Shown: in pieces, positions 21,942 to 33,233 of the stretch
Position numbering within the stretch: position 1 is the first letter of the stretch
How the letters are laid out: every line of letters starts with the position of its first letter
Made by a program: the position numbers and the translations under genes
NCBI GenBank assembly: GCA_022836615.1
Contig: MU405212.1
Span: 62,001 to 126,000 of the forward strand
DNA: 64,000 bases
Reading direction: 5' to 3'
DNA from: Annulohypoxylon bovei var. microspora
Lineage: Eukaryota > Ascomycota > Sordariomycetes > Xylariales > Hypoxylaceae
Notes under the pieces: generated by a model
The model's database searches: none
What the model was told of the DNA's origin: nothing
The model's input: only the letters and a program-made list of their open reading frames with translations

Positions 21942-24003
21942 ATGAATATGGGGTCTCTCAAATATCTGCTGTTTTTCTTCGCCAGTGTAACAAAATGTCT
22001 TGCTCAGAGCGAAGGAGCGAAGCCGAATATAATCCTCATTTTCACGGATGATCAAGATCTTCATCTTGGGTCTGTGGACCATATGCCTATCCTACGCAAA
22101 GAACTCATCGAGAAAGGCACCCAATTTAACAATCACTATGCGACCGTTGCTCAATGCTGTCCTAGTCGAGCCTCTCTATTGAGAGGGCAAGCAGCACACA
22201 ACACGAACTTGACGGACGTCATCTCACCTGGCGGTAACTATCAAAAGTTCTTGGTAGCGGGTGAGAACGAAGATTATCTGCCTCACTGGCTCGTGGAGGC
22301 TGGCTATAATGCGGAATGTAAGTAATTGGCAATTTTCATGGAAGTTAATCTAACTTGATGTTGATAGATCTGGGTAAATTCATGAATGGTTACACTAGAG
22401 CAAGCTATATGCATGCTCCAAAGGGGTGGACACACACAGACCTACTCGTATGTGGAATGATAACCTAGCAACTCATATGCCCTGGCTAATATGAATTGAT
22501 CTGGCAGGTTGACCCCTTTACCTACCAATACAACAACGTTGTGATGTCCCAGAACGGTGAAACCCCTATTCACTACCGAGGATTCCATCAACTAGATGTG
22601 ATGCGAGTTAAGGCGTGAGTACTATTTTTTTCAATGTATTGTAGGGGTATATTTGGCTGATGACGAATAGACTTGATCGGATTGACCACTTGTCCGCGGA
22701 GAATAAGCCATTTTATCTAACGATAGCTCCCTCGACACCTCACATCGAGGAGGGGCATATGTTACCTACTCCCCAGACAAGATACAACGGAAGCGCGAAA
22801 GGTCTGCAAGTCTCGAGAGGTGGCAATTGGAATGCAAGCGACGAGAGCCAGGCCCAGAAACCATCCTGGTTGAAAGAACTGGCAAGCCTAAACTCGTCTA
22901 TAGCCGACCGAATCGATGCCCACTACAGGGCTCGAATTGCGGTTCTTCAGGGAGTCGACGAAATAATTCAGGATGTGGTTGATCGTCTCGATAAACATGG
23001 TATCTTGGACAATACCTACATCATTTACACGAGCGACAATGGGTACCACCTTGGTAACCACCGAGTCGCTGCCGGGAAGTCGCTCCCATACCGCGAAGAC
23101 ACCAACATGCCACTCATCGTCCGTGGACCGCAGGTAAAAGCCGGAGCAACATCCAACGCGCCAAGTGCACATTTTGACTTCCCTCCCACATTTTTGGAAA
23201 TCGCTGGCGTTAAGTCCGCCGACCTTCGACCTTTCCTTGACGGCCGGAGTCTTCTCAGCAGATGGCATAATCCGCAGACCGCGTTACCAACCTGCCCGTT
23301 CAACGGCACACAAGAGGTCATTAATGTGGAATTCTGGGGCGGTGCGGGTATTGAGTCGCCACTGCAAGATAAACCCTACAATATCGGAAACAATAGTTAT
23401 AAGACACTGCGCATCGTGGGAGAAGAAAAGGGGTACCTGTACTCGAAGTGGTGCACCAACGAGGAAGAGCTCTATGATACGGTAACCGACCCGTACGAGC
23501 TTCAAAATCTGGCCAAAGACCCCAAGGACGAGAATATCAAACAACTTCTGAACCGGCTTAACGCCCTTCTTCTGGCAACCAAGTCTTGCGCCGATAAGAC
23601 GTGTCGCAACCCCTGGAAACTGCTGCAACCGGAGGAAGGGCGACGCGGAACCATCGTCGACGACGATGCCTCATTGACAATCACATGTCTCGATCAGGCC
23701 ATGGATACGAAATACGATTCCTTCTTCAACGATACTTCCATCTTCCCGCGTGTCGCCTTCCAAGAATGTATGGGGTGGCAGGATATCGAAAACGAGGGGC
23801 CATACCTGCCCAAGAACCCGGGGCTCGGGATGAAGTACCGCAAACCTACCGATCACTATCATACTCCTGGTGTCAAGAATCCGGCACCGGTTCCCGGTAA
23901 CAAAAAGGATATGGGTGGTCCAGATCAGAGGAACGTGACGCTGGACGTGATCATGTCCAGGTCCGTAAAGCTGACGAAGGACCAATTAGGCGAGGCAAGC
24001 TAA
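21942..24003 (+). CDS. secreted arylsulfatase (Cys-type sulfatase)
   Basis: Exons 21942-22317, 22368-22447, 22508-22614 and 22671-24003 give 631 aa. A signal peptide (MNMGSLKYLLFFFASVTKCLA) is followed by the sulfatase start NIILIFTDDQD, whose two Asp bind the metal. The modification motif is C72-C-P-S-R-A-S-L-L-R-G, in which C72 would be converted to formylglycine. YTSDNGYHLGNHR and GKSLPYREDTNMP complete the metal and sulfate pocket. The ~200 C-terminal residues follow the fungal arylsulfatase pattern (LYDTVTDPYELQNLA). It would release sulfate from aryl or other sulfate esters outside the cell. Substrate cannot be read from sequence. Activity depends on a formylglycine-generating enzyme encoded elsewhere. 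Confidence 0.9.
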
Positions 24004-24269
24004 GGAAGCTCGCCAAATGGCTTTCGCTATTACCGTCTCCTCATGCTTGTACCATAGTAGATAGTGGTGGTTCTTGTAGCACACGATGAGATAGGATTAT
24101 CCTTATAAGAACGCCATTCCTCTAGGCTATAGCGAAATATAGCGCGTGCGAAGAAACTCGTAGAATTTTTAGAAATATGACCTGTCACCGTGGCTGTGTG
24201 AAGTGCTAGGGGATAGTTAGGCTGATCGCGGGCGTTCTGCAATTATTCGCCCCATGATGTTACCTAAGT

Positions 24270-26156
24270 TTATTCAAGATCAAATCTCGTCCGTTCGAAC
24301 AAGCCCTCTTCTAGATATGCCATTGCGCTGCCATCCATGAGGTTATGAACATAGGCGGCGCAAACCACCACATATCGTTTTCCGACCGGTCGAAGAATAA
24401 GGGGCGCATTGCAGCCGAAGAGGAGACATATCAAATCGCCTTTTCGTACAACTCCAGGAGGCGCGATCCCAATTGCACCATCCGCGAAATGCGTCGAGTC
24501 TCTTAAAGGGGTTTGCCGTATAGCGAACATGCATTGGCTGTTGATGCTGGAAGCCATCATCTTCAATCGAAACCGGTTCCCTGAAAAGTCTATCGGCTTG
24601 TAGATGTGATCGGGGCTAGTACTTAGTTCTAGCAAGTCCATAAGACTCTGAAAGGAGTCGTCTAGATCGCAGCGCAGTAGTCCTAGGGAGCACGTCTGTC
24701 GAAACAGATCAGCTGATAATGATTTAGGAAGCAGGAGCATTGCCATGTCCTTGTAGGCCTGTGATAGCTGGCGGTAGAGACTTGCGTAATCGAGTAGCCT
24801 CGACATCGCATCATCCGTTGCCATATCGACATCAAGCTTGACAAAGGGGTCTTTAAGATCTAAGACTGACCCGAAGCAAAAGCCTGTTGCGGATAGGATG
24901 CGAGCCTTTCCATCTGTCCAAAATTTATAATCTGCAGGTATTGTTCCTGTGGCTTCTTGATAATGATATGAAAGCGGCCGTTCACACGTATCTGGGCTTT
25001 TCTGTGCGCCCCAATTTGGTACCCAGGATGGCAGACCGGGCAACGCAGCGGATTCTGCCAAATTCGTGGAGCATAGTACCTCAAGGTCAAAAGTCGAATC
25101 GATTATGGCTTGCACAATCCCAATATATACCTCTGGAATCGGCTTATTGTAGTCGACTATTATTCCAGGGTGAGTTGAGCTCCCAAGATCAGAAAGACCC
25201 AGTATAGCGTACACTTTGTCCCTTTTATCCGCACAGAAGCGAGATCTATTATGTCTCAGGAGGCTGAGTATCTTCATGGGACCGCGAATTCTAGCCACCC
25301 GCTTCTCCTTATCCTCTTGATTTGGGTAGAGAAGACTGCGATATATGGATATAGGCACAAATAGATCGGACCGGAAGTGAGACCGAGATTTACGTTGTTC
25401 GTATCTCCCATCCATCAGCCCAGCAACCTTCGGAGAGCTTATAAATTCTGTAACCAAGCCTATATCTTCTTCTGAAATGGTATAGGGGCCGGACTGTAAA
25501 ATTAACCTTCCAGCTGAAGCGACTTCTTGTATGATCCACGCCCGTTGCCAATACGCCGGTTTCTCTCTTTCTCTTTCACCTATCAAAAGTTGAAGAGAAT
25601 AAAGTCCGTCATTGAATATGCTTTTATGTTTTTCGAATTTAGAATATGGTGTTTGAGAGCCATTGCCCTCCAGATATTCTTGAAAGGGCGGATATTTCTT
25701 TAGAAATTTTATGTGGTCGAAAAGTAAAGTCGCATGCTCCATTTCAACGAATGGATCAAATAGCAAATCACGAGTTCCCAGCCACGAGATCACACGTGTT
25801 GCAGTTTGATATATCTTTCCCATCATGGCGACTTGTGCGCTCCGTTCGTTAAGGTCATTCTGGTTGATACAAATTGCATCGATCCATAGATATCTCTCGC
25901 TTGAACCTTTCCTTAAGTATGTTAAAGCAGTTGCGAGATTCTTCGTGACTGATATCATCTCGCCATTAACTTCAATAGGAATGAGGTCCTTGGGGTTGCC
26001 CCAGGTATAAGATAGGGCTTCGAATTCAAGCGTCGGACTAATATCGAAAGGTTCTATGTGACAACTTAGTGGGCTTTCAAAACTCGCCGGCAGAAGAGAG
26101 CAAAGCCGGATTTGGGCACCTCCATTATTTGAACGCAATGGTCTATAAAACGTCAT
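24270..26156 (-). CDS. HET-domain (heterokaryon incompatibility) protein
   Basis: Single exon, 628 aa from MTFYRPL. The HET domain lies at ~42-200: FEALSYTWGNP, the central YLWIDAICINQNDLNERSAQV and RAWIIQEVASAGRLIL are its three hallmark blocks. HET proteins trigger cell death when incompatible hyphae fuse, and many are orphan members of large variable families. The ~400 C-terminal residues have no recognised partner domain (no NACHT, WD40 or ankyrin repeats seen). The upstream in-frame region opens only with TTG, so I take the ATG at 26156. Convergent with the arylsulfatase. Confidence 0.88.
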   Translation of the reverse strand: MTFYRPLRSNNGGAQIRLCSLLPASFESPLSCHIEPFDISPTLEFEALSYTWGNPKDLIPIEVNGEMISVTKNLATALTYLRKGSSERYLWIDAICINQNDLNERSAQVAMMGKIYQTATRVISWLGTRDLLFDPFVEMEHATLLFDHIKFLKKYPPFQEYLEGNGSQTPYSKFEKHKSIFNDGLYSLQLLIGEREREKPAYWQRAWIIQEVASAGRLILQSGPYTISEEDIGLVTEFISSPKVAGLMDGRYEQRKSRSHFRSDLFVPISIYRSLLYPNQEDKEKRVARIRGPMKILSLLRHNRSRFCADKRDKVYAILGLSDLGSSTHPGIIVDYNKPIPEVYIGIVQAIIDSTFDLEVLCSTNLAESAALPGLPSWVPNWGAQKSPDTCERPLSYHYQEATGTIPADYKFWTDGKARILSATGFCFGSVLDLKDPFVKLDVDMATDDAMSRLLDYASLYRQLSQAYKDMAMLLLPKSLSADLFRQTCSLGLLRCDLDDSFQSLMDLLELSTSPDHIYKPIDFSGNRFRLKMMASSINSQCMFAIRQTPLRDSTHFADGAIGIAPPGVVRKGDLICLLFGCNAPLILRPVGKRYVVVCAAYVHNLMDGSAMAYLEEGLFERTRFDLE

Positions 26157-26543
26157 ATTATTAGAGACCGGCAATATGAAAGCGCGTAGGTGCAATAAAA
26201 ATGGTAAGTAGGGTATTTCCAAGTTCCAAAACGATGAGTGCGAAAATAGGGTGGGCAAAAGGTAATACAGCCCTGGAGGGATCCTTGACCTATAGGGCTG
26301 TGACGCGATAGTCAGCTAGAGCCCCTGTATTTTCCATGCGACGCTGAGCCCCGCCTATAACCCGCAGTATTTACGCCCAATTAGGTACCTACTGAGCAAA
26401 TGATCTATGGATTCATCCATTACTCTTCTTTTCATGACCCATCCTTTCTTAATGTATATACTTTTTATATATTATATATTATCGACATATACGACATTTC
26501 GTTTATATATATTATAATATGGCTAGATAATCCAAGATATCAA
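26157..26543. other. short AT-rich intergenic region
   Basis: Contains a TATATATTATA-rich stretch near 26455-26520, just 3' of the phosphatase stop. The plus-strand open frame across 26400-27404 is a shadow of the phosphatase gene. Confidence 0.5.
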
Positions 26544-28127
26544 TCATTGCAAAACAAACTGCTGCGTATGCGACTTATGCAAAACAGAGGTATCCAAAAC
26601 CTCGCCGGTAGCCGACCTGATGAAGTCGACCTGCATATCGTTCGCGTCCAAGAAGCTGATCTTAGCATAACTAAAGTCGTCGGCGTACGCGAACGAGTTG
26701 AACGACACGTTGGTGCCGACGGCGCTCAGGCCCTCGATGTTGCCGGCGCCGCCGGCGACGATGTACATGGGCGCGGCGGGGTCGTCCATGCCGTTGGGGT
26801 CCGCGGTGTTGTTGTAGGCGGGCTGGAACCGCTGCGAGTTGTGCACGTGTCCGAAGATCGCGAGGTCCACCCCGTACTTGTTGAGCAGCGGCTCGAACGC
26901 GTCCTGGCACGGCGTGCAGCCGTCCCCGCCCGTCGTGTACCACGGCCGGTGGCCCCCGACGACGAGCCACGGCGTGACCGTGCGGTCGACCGACGCCAGG
27001 TCCGCCTCCAGGAAGTCCAGCTGCTGGTTCGCGACGCCGAAGGGCCCGCTGTTGAGGTGCGCCGACCCGCCTGGCGCGTCCGGGGCGTCGTCGAAGTCCG
27101 TCTCCGTGTTGAGCATCACGAAGTGCAGCATGCCGTACTCGAAGGAGTACCAGAAGGGCGGGTTGGCCAGCAGCTGCGCCTTGTTGGCGTTGACCCTGGC
27201 GGCTTGGGCCCTCGACGTGGAGGGGAACGCGGTCGACATTGTCTCGCCGAAGCGCGTCATGAAGTCCGTGAAGTTCTTCTGGCCGGCGGGGCACAGGCCG
27301 GTCGTATAGGGGATCTCTTGGCAGGCCGCTTCATGGTTACCGGGACTGGCCATGTACGCCTTACGACCGGAGATAGGGGACAATTGGTTGTAGAATTCCT
27401 CTAGGATGGCCTGGAAAGCGTCCTCGCCATCGAGAAGGTTCTTGGGCTTGAGGTACCAGTCATCGGCATACGCAAAGTCACCGGGATGCACGATGAACTC
27501 ATAGTCGTCGACGGTGTTAGCTAGAGCACTGATGGTGGTATGGTTCAGAGACGGGTCAATGGTGGGAATTAGGTCCCGCTTGGTCTCGTCCATTTCGATG
27601 GTGTATCCGTCGGCACCATATACGCCCATGTCGATCACGGCGTTCATAGCAAAGGGGGTTGTGTCACCAGCCACCCGCGGACTCAGGAAATGATCCACGC
27701 TAGAATTCGTCGATACTATCTTGTAATAGTATGTGGTGGCTGGCGATAGATTTGTCAGGGTGACCGCATTGGAAAAAGTGCGGGAGGTTGCATATGTGAC
27801 CGAGTTGTTCGAGCAAGCCTCCAAGCTGAGTGCATTGCTAGACGTTCCATATTGAACACATGGCTTGTCCAGCTTCTCGTATGTGTTCCAGCCGATAGAG
27901 ATGGCTGTGGGAGAGGCATCGCATTAGTAAGCTACGATCAAGCATCACAGTGAGTCGTGACTGTGCGCAGTCTATAATGCCGTGAACTCACCACTGGGAC
28001 CGTTGACAGCAAGACGCTGCTGAACTGGGGTTGTCAAGTCAGTAGGTATCGCTGGATAGCTGACCGCTGCAAAAGCAAAAGCAGCCAATATTGGCAGTCT
28101 CTTCACGGACGCGAATAAGTGCGCCAT
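26544..28127 (-). CDS. secreted purple acid phosphatase
   Basis: Exons 27992-28127 and 26544-27904 give 498 aa. A signal peptide (core LPILAAFAFAAVSYPA) precedes a fibronectin-like domain (ISIGWNTYEKLDKPCVQYG...LSPATTYYYKI) and the metallophosphatase domain. The metal-ligand motifs appear in order: DMGVYG, GDFAYADDW, SPGNHE, VVGGHRPWY and FGHVHNS. These are the motifs of the dinuclear Fe-M purple acid phosphatases, which hydrolyse phosphomonoesters at acid pH outside the cell or in the vacuole. Several NxS/T sites fit secretion. The central third is unusually GC-rich, producing long spurious frames on both strands. Confidence 0.92.
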
Positions 28128-29756
28128 CGTACAGAATTCCTGCAAGGAATTAAGTGCCAAGAAGTCCTGAGGCTCACATCCTTACCTAGCAAGTCGAGAT
28201 CTACCAAGATCCAAGGTATTTATAATGCAGCCATTCTATGTGGCCGACGAGTAACGGACCCACGTGCGATATCATGTGCAAAAAGGGTTGCAAAAAAGGG
28301 TTAATGGTGTAGTGGAGGGATCGCCAATCAGGGAAATTGTATTTTCAATGTGGCATGGGAGAGGCATGTAATGGGCTATCGCCGCATAACTCGTGGGTTA
28401 GACGATTGGGCGAGAAAACATGGAAGCTTCAATGCGGCAGCAGCCGAAGCTAAGGTGACCTACGACCGGGTCTCCCGGCACTATCATGCCGCGGGGATTA
28501 CTTGAAAAGGAAGGCGCTTTGCTCGGTGAGAATACGCTACGAATGATATTAGCTTGCGTTTGGTAATGGCTTGCATTAGCTATGTGATGGAACCCAGCCC
28601 GGCAAGCTGAAGAAAGAGATAGAGAATCTTGAGTGCGCGAAAAAAAGATCGACATGAACATACGTCAGCATGTCTTAGCTTGGACTCTAGAGATAGACGG
28701 GCTGTAATAGTAGTTTCATTTTCACTATAACCTCGGACTCATCACATAATCACAAGCAACGAGAGGAGATATTCTTATCGCTTTATGGTACTTGCTAAAG
28801 TTGATACGGAAAAATATACCCCTTTTAGTTACGATGCCGAGGTTCCACAGTCCATCTAGGTCCTTTTCTGCAACCACTATATAATTGTACAATTTAAACT
28901 TAAAATTGAATGTTTGAACATATATCAACGTCAGTGAATCCGTGGTGTCTACCTTAGCTCTATCGGTTAAGTCTATAACTGGTTCGCCGGGGTCCTAGGG
29001 CTACTTGTAGGGATTCAGGGGATGCTCAGCCTTATCATTTCTATAGCGCGCTGTAAATTTCCTCCTTCCATAAAGAGAATGTTGGATAGGTACAATATAT
29101 GTGTATATTAATGGAAAGTGAAAGATCGATCTTCATGTAGTACCTAACCTGCAGCTCCCCACATGAGGCTGTAGATGGGTGGGACAAGACGGGTAATGTC
29201 TCGTACCAATTGGCTCTTTCGTGCCAGGTACTTAAGACCAGCCCCCGGTGCCCAACCCACATTCTCATATCATTTCTCTTATCTTTTCGTAGCTTGTTTG
29301 CTGGTCTTGCTACCTAATTCCCTCTGACAAGACTGATGCCTGTGTTGAAACTTACCTAGGTGCCTAAAGAAACAAGCTCAAACATCTCGAAGAGAACAAG
29401 GGAAAAACTAGACGGCAGCCCAAGTCTTAAATACGGTATAGTTATAACAGGAGAAGAGAAGACTAGATCTACGGCGAAGGAGTGTGCGAAATAAGGGGTC
29501 GGCTGAACAGGAGGGCAGGTTAAAACTGTTACTGCACTGCAGACCCTTCAGTCTTCAATCCCAAGACCCTCGGATGAAACTAATCTACCTACTACAGCCA
29601 ATAGAATCTATTAACAATAAAACAATTAGTTATTGAATTTGAAAAGTGAGAAGAAAAAAATGAAGACAGTGTTGAACTGTGTGGTTGGTTGTATGAGGCT
29701 GAAAACAAACTCAACAACGAAGCAAAAAGGAGAAGAGGAAAAAAAAAGATTGATTC
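28128..29756. other. intergenic, no supported protein gene
   Basis: Promoter of the phosphatase gene at the left. Around 28953-29000 a stretch resembling a tRNA A box and a weak B box is too degenerate to call. Confidence 0.45.
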
Positions 29757-29854
29757 GGCCGGGGAAGGAATCGAACCCCCCAATGGACACACACGAGGAA
29801 ACAAGAGCAATAGCAGTGGCATCTACAAGTGATGCGCACCTCACCAGACCGGCC
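29757..29854 (-). ncRNA. tRNA-like Pol III-type unit, copy 1 (no functional tRNA fold)
   Basis: On the minus strand the unit starts GGCCGG, ends CCGGCC (6 bp pair), and carries a box B (GGTTCGATTCC) in a T-arm-like context. It is followed by GAATCAATC and nine T residues, a Pol III terminator. No anticodon arm can be folded, so it is not a standard tRNA. A second copy with the same ends, the same central core TGCTATTGCTCTTG and the same AATC-T run is at 51761-51860. It may be a tRNA-derived SINE or an undescribed small RNA; expression is unknown. Confidence 0.4.
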
Positions 29855-30389
29855 TTTCCTTCCATCCATGTTGAGTAAAACTTTTATTTTGGCCTATACT
29901 CGGTTGTCGGACCGTCGGGTCACTGCGCTTTGGCCAAGGTACACAGCTATTAGTGGTGTTTACAGTGCACCCGACGGTACCTACTTGTTGACGTACGGAG
30001 TGGATCATGCTCATGAGTATTTCCGAGATACCCCTCTACTGTGGACAGGAGCTTCGGCGGGCCACTGAAGCCTTCCCTAGTCATACACAAGAAAAAGAGC
30101 AACAGTTGATCTATTGTTGTGAAGCAAAGCCTCGGTTTGGTCATGGCTTAAAGGGGTTGAGTTATCATCGGAATAGGGGGTCGGGGGTGAGTATGGTTGC
30201 TTACATCCTAATTCTCACGACTCAAATCGCCTGTCCCGTCATTCATGGATGGTAGGTCAGATCTCAATTATTAATACATCTAGGTATATAGGCTACAAGT
30301 TCCAAAACACATGAAAGTACCATATAGAGTATTATGGAAGAGAGATGTGAATTCTCCTCATTCATCAAGACATGCCCCCCTTTCCGAGT
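29855..30389. other. intergenic between the tRNA-like unit and the MBL-fold gene
   Basis: No supported gene. It includes the upstream flank of the minus-strand tRNA-like unit and the 3' flank of the MBL-fold gene. Confidence 0.45.
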
Positions 30390-31415
30390 TCAAATAAGTT
30401 CATACTTCGTGCCTCCAAAAATAGGAGCCATACATCCAGGCATCTCCTTCTCAATCGCCACCTTGAACCGCCACCCGGTGCAATGGCCCGGCATCAAGAC
30501 CTTCGGCTCCAGCGCCTTCAGATCCTGCAGCGAGCACCTCAGCTTCTCCGGCGACCCGTCCGCCAAATGGTACCCGCCCACAACCGTGTACAAGGGAGCG
30601 CCGCCCCCCAACTCCATCGCGTGTCGCGAGACGTTAACCACGCCGGCGTGGCTGCACCCGGTGAACACCACGAGCCCCCTGCCCTTCAGGTTGCACATCA
30701 CCAGGCGCTCGTCCATGATCAGCTCGTCCGTCTCCCACTCCCCCCGCGCGTTGAGCCTGACGCCTCCCCGGATCCCGCCCTCGTAAGCCGTCTGCCTCGG
30801 AATAGCCCCCGAGACCAAGAACGTGTCGTCGAGCGCGGTGTGCACCTCGCCGCTCTTGAAAACCGCCGCGCCCGCCTCCTCGACCTCGGCGAAAGTCGGG
30901 TCGGGTTCCAGAGAGACGATCTGGTTGATCTTGACCCCCCTGTACTCCGGGCGGTCGGGGTGCAGGTCCACGACTACCTTCTCGGCGTTCTCTAAGCTTT
31001 TCTTGGCCCCTTCGATCATCCGGACCGCGCTCAGTATGCCGCCCGAGTGGTCGCGGTGCCAGTGCGACAGCACGATCCTTTCGATAGCGCTCGGGTCCAG
31101 CCCCAGCCTCGTGACGTTCCGCTCCCAGACGGCCTCTTCGGGCCCGGCGTCGAAGAGCAGAGTATGCGACTTCCCGTCCTTGGTTACCGTGATGAGAAGG
31201 GATAGGCCATGGGCGCCGCAGCACAGTGTGTCCATTCTCATCTGCAGCTTTGCGCCCCCGGGCTGCGCGTCGGCCGCGAACGGTGTTAGTGGCGCGCCCA
31301 TGAACGATTGCGAGTGCTTGATGGCTGGGTGCGGCGAGGGCGAGATCTGGTCGATTTCGTCGTTGACGATAGCTTGGATCGTCAAGCTGTCGACTTCGGC
31401 GAGTTTTGGTGTCAT
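30390..31415 (-). CDS. metallo-beta-lactamase-fold hydrolase
   Basis: Single exon, 341 aa. The MBL signature is SHWHRDHSGG (HxHxDH), with further ligands in CSHAG, GGYHLADG and PGHCTGW, so a dinuclear metal site is intact. The leading part resembles the family that includes archaeal 'DHPS-type' MBL proteins (MDTLCCGAHGLSLLI.., LLFDAGPEEAVWERN). The ring of conserved residues says hydrolase, but the substrate is not readable. There is no signal peptide, so it is probably cytosolic. Confidence 0.85.
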   Translation of the reverse strand: MTPKLAEVDSLTIQAIVNDEIDQISPSPHPAIKHSQSFMGAPLTPFAADAQPGGAKLQMRMDTLCCGAHGLSLLITVTKDGKSHTLLFDAGPEEAVWERNVTRLGLDPSAIERIVLSHWHRDHSGGILSAVRMIEGAKKSLENAEKVVVDLHPDRPEYRGVKINQIVSLEPDPTFAEVEEAGAAVFKSGEVHTALDDTFLVSGAIPRQTAYEGGIRGGVRLNARGEWETDELIMDERLVMCNLKGRGLVVFTGCSHAGVVNVSRHAMELGGGAPLYTVVGGYHLADGSPEKLRCSLQDLKALEPKVLMPGHCTGWRFKVAIEKEMPGCMAPIFGGTKYELI

Positions 31416-32342
31416 GTCGGATGAAGTGGTATATAACTTGTATACATACGCTATATTGTTGTATATTTATCTAGTGCTTTATTCGTGTGTGGTAAAATAA
31501 GCTATTGTCACTCTCGATACTGAGGAATCTATCTTCATATATATACTACGTATACGGGAATTGCAGCGTCGTTTAAGTATGTAAAGCCATTCAGGGGTCC
31601 GAGCAACGATTGCAAACCCGAAGCGTGCGCAGGGCATAGCTCTTACGTGGACCGACCTAACTTCTATGTTAATGGTCTGCAGTATGTCATCCTAATTAGC
31701 TGATCTTGACATTCATGGGAGCTTTCCCCAATTTTTCTATCCTATCGATGACCCGAGTAATCGGCGAGCACTATGACCTGGATCCGGTTCCTTCGGCTTT
31801 TGCAGGCCTTCAACGGCATTTTTGCCGTGATAAGTTCGCCCAACTAGAGAGTGTCAGCTCAGTACCGACACTCACTTTTTACTCACCAAAACACGCCTTT
31901 TCCGTGAACTGTTTTTGGCTGTAATAAATAATGTTAAATATATCAATTGTTGTAAGATTGTAATTATTTGACCTGGCTATGGATCCACGTAGTTATGTTA
32001 ATTCTTCAAATTTGTATTGAGTGTCATTTGTGTTAAGAATTTTGGTAGGAAAAGGGGCGTGTCCGCACTGACCGACCTGGTAGACCACTGTATGTAATTG
32101 TGACCCAAGAATACATTATATGTTATCACATATTAAGGTAGACATGACTTTTTCTTATAGCTAGTGCTACGTTCATATTCAAGACAAGTGATTCAAAAGA
32201 GAGGAATGGGTTCGGATTTCCGCTATTATCTGTACTCTGTATCTACATTCGCCCTTCACCACCAACGCCGCTCTGAACTCTGCTGCATAACTTTTCCGCC
32301 CGACCACGCCACAAAAGGGTATTTAAACACAACCCCCTATAT
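31416..32342. other. AT-rich intergenic region
   Basis: No gene supported. The left part is the promoter of the MBL-fold gene. Confidence 0.5.
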
Positions 32343-33233
32343 TTAGTTATCCTTATGTGTCAGAACAGACTGCTTCTCACTCGCGACAGCGGTCGTAAAC
32401 GTCGTGTTTGTAGTTTGGTTGACCAGACCCAAAGACAGAACATAGCCATACTTCCAGCTATCCGCTCCGGAGACGATCGAAGGTAGCGAGATGTCGCTGC
32501 GGGACTCCCTGACTTCCGTGGTGTTGATCCCGAAGAGCTCGTCTCGCTTGGTCACGAAGTCAGGGGTAATCTGGTCGTCTTCCGTGTAGCCCATCACGAG
32601 CTCCGGGATGCCAATGGGGTATGAAGAGTTCTGCTGGTCGTATCGCCAGGTGTGGAATGTCTTTCCGTAAGTTCCGACCACTGTATAGCCGATGGTCAGC
32701 GAATGTAACGTTTTTGATGTGCCCTGAATAAGCAACTTGCAGTGTGAAGGATGGATAGCGAGTTGGAGAAGTACTTACAGACGTCTTTCATAATGGTGTG
32801 ATCTACGGAGTCTGGCAGGTTTGGCTCGACGAGGAATCCACTGGTGATTTCGTAGACATGACTGTGCCACAGTTGGCGTTCTTACATCAAATTAGCTGTT
32901 TATTCCCAACTCAACTCCAATAGACCTTAATCCCTTACCTTCGTGATCCAAAGTCTCGAATGCGTCCGTAGTAATGATGTATTCGATCCCAGCCAAGCGT
33001 GCGGGCGCTGTGTTGGTGTTGTAAATAGCACACTGCAAGGTGTCGTTGGCGATAATGACGCAGTAGTGGTTGGCAGAAATCTCCCAGTCACTGTGTCCTG
33101 AGACGAAGTGGAATCCGTTCAGGAACAGCACGGCGCCCTCGGGGCCATAGTGACCAAAGGGAAGTGTTGCTGACACACTCAGGGGAAGGAGGGTCAGCAC
33201 GGCGGAGAGTGCGAGAGTAAGTTGCGAATACAT
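32343..33233 (-). CDS. secreted OBAP/DUF1264-family protein
   Basis: Exons 32939-33233, 32779-32880 and 32343-32680 give 244 aa. The signal peptide is MYSQLTLALSAVLTLLPLSVSA. The mature sequence follows the DUF1264 (oil body-associated protein) pattern: FHFVSGHSDWEISANHYC, QCAIYNTNTAPARLAGIEY, LWHSHVYEITSG and VGTYGKTFHTWRYD. Plant and fungal members are usually non-secreted, and their biochemical activity is not established; conserved His and Cys suggest metal or ligand binding. The signal peptide and N-glycosylation sites (NDT, NTT, NQT) point to export here. The last intron uses the ATACAG acceptor at 32681-32686; the longer open frame ignores it and loses homology. Confidence 0.8.

Noticed and set aside
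26400..27404. 334-codon open frame on the plus strand
   Set aside because: It is antisense to the purple acid phosphatase, whose motifs are complete; the long frame results from high GC.
28946..29005. tRNA-like stretch with TAGCTCTATCGG and GGTTCGCC
   Set aside because: Box B does not match, no acceptor or anticodon stem forms; at best a decayed relic.
30634..31224. 196-codon frame on the minus strand and 207-225-codon frames on the plus strand over the MBL-fold gene
   Set aside because: Shadows of a GC-rich gene with an intact metal-site motif set in the called frame.
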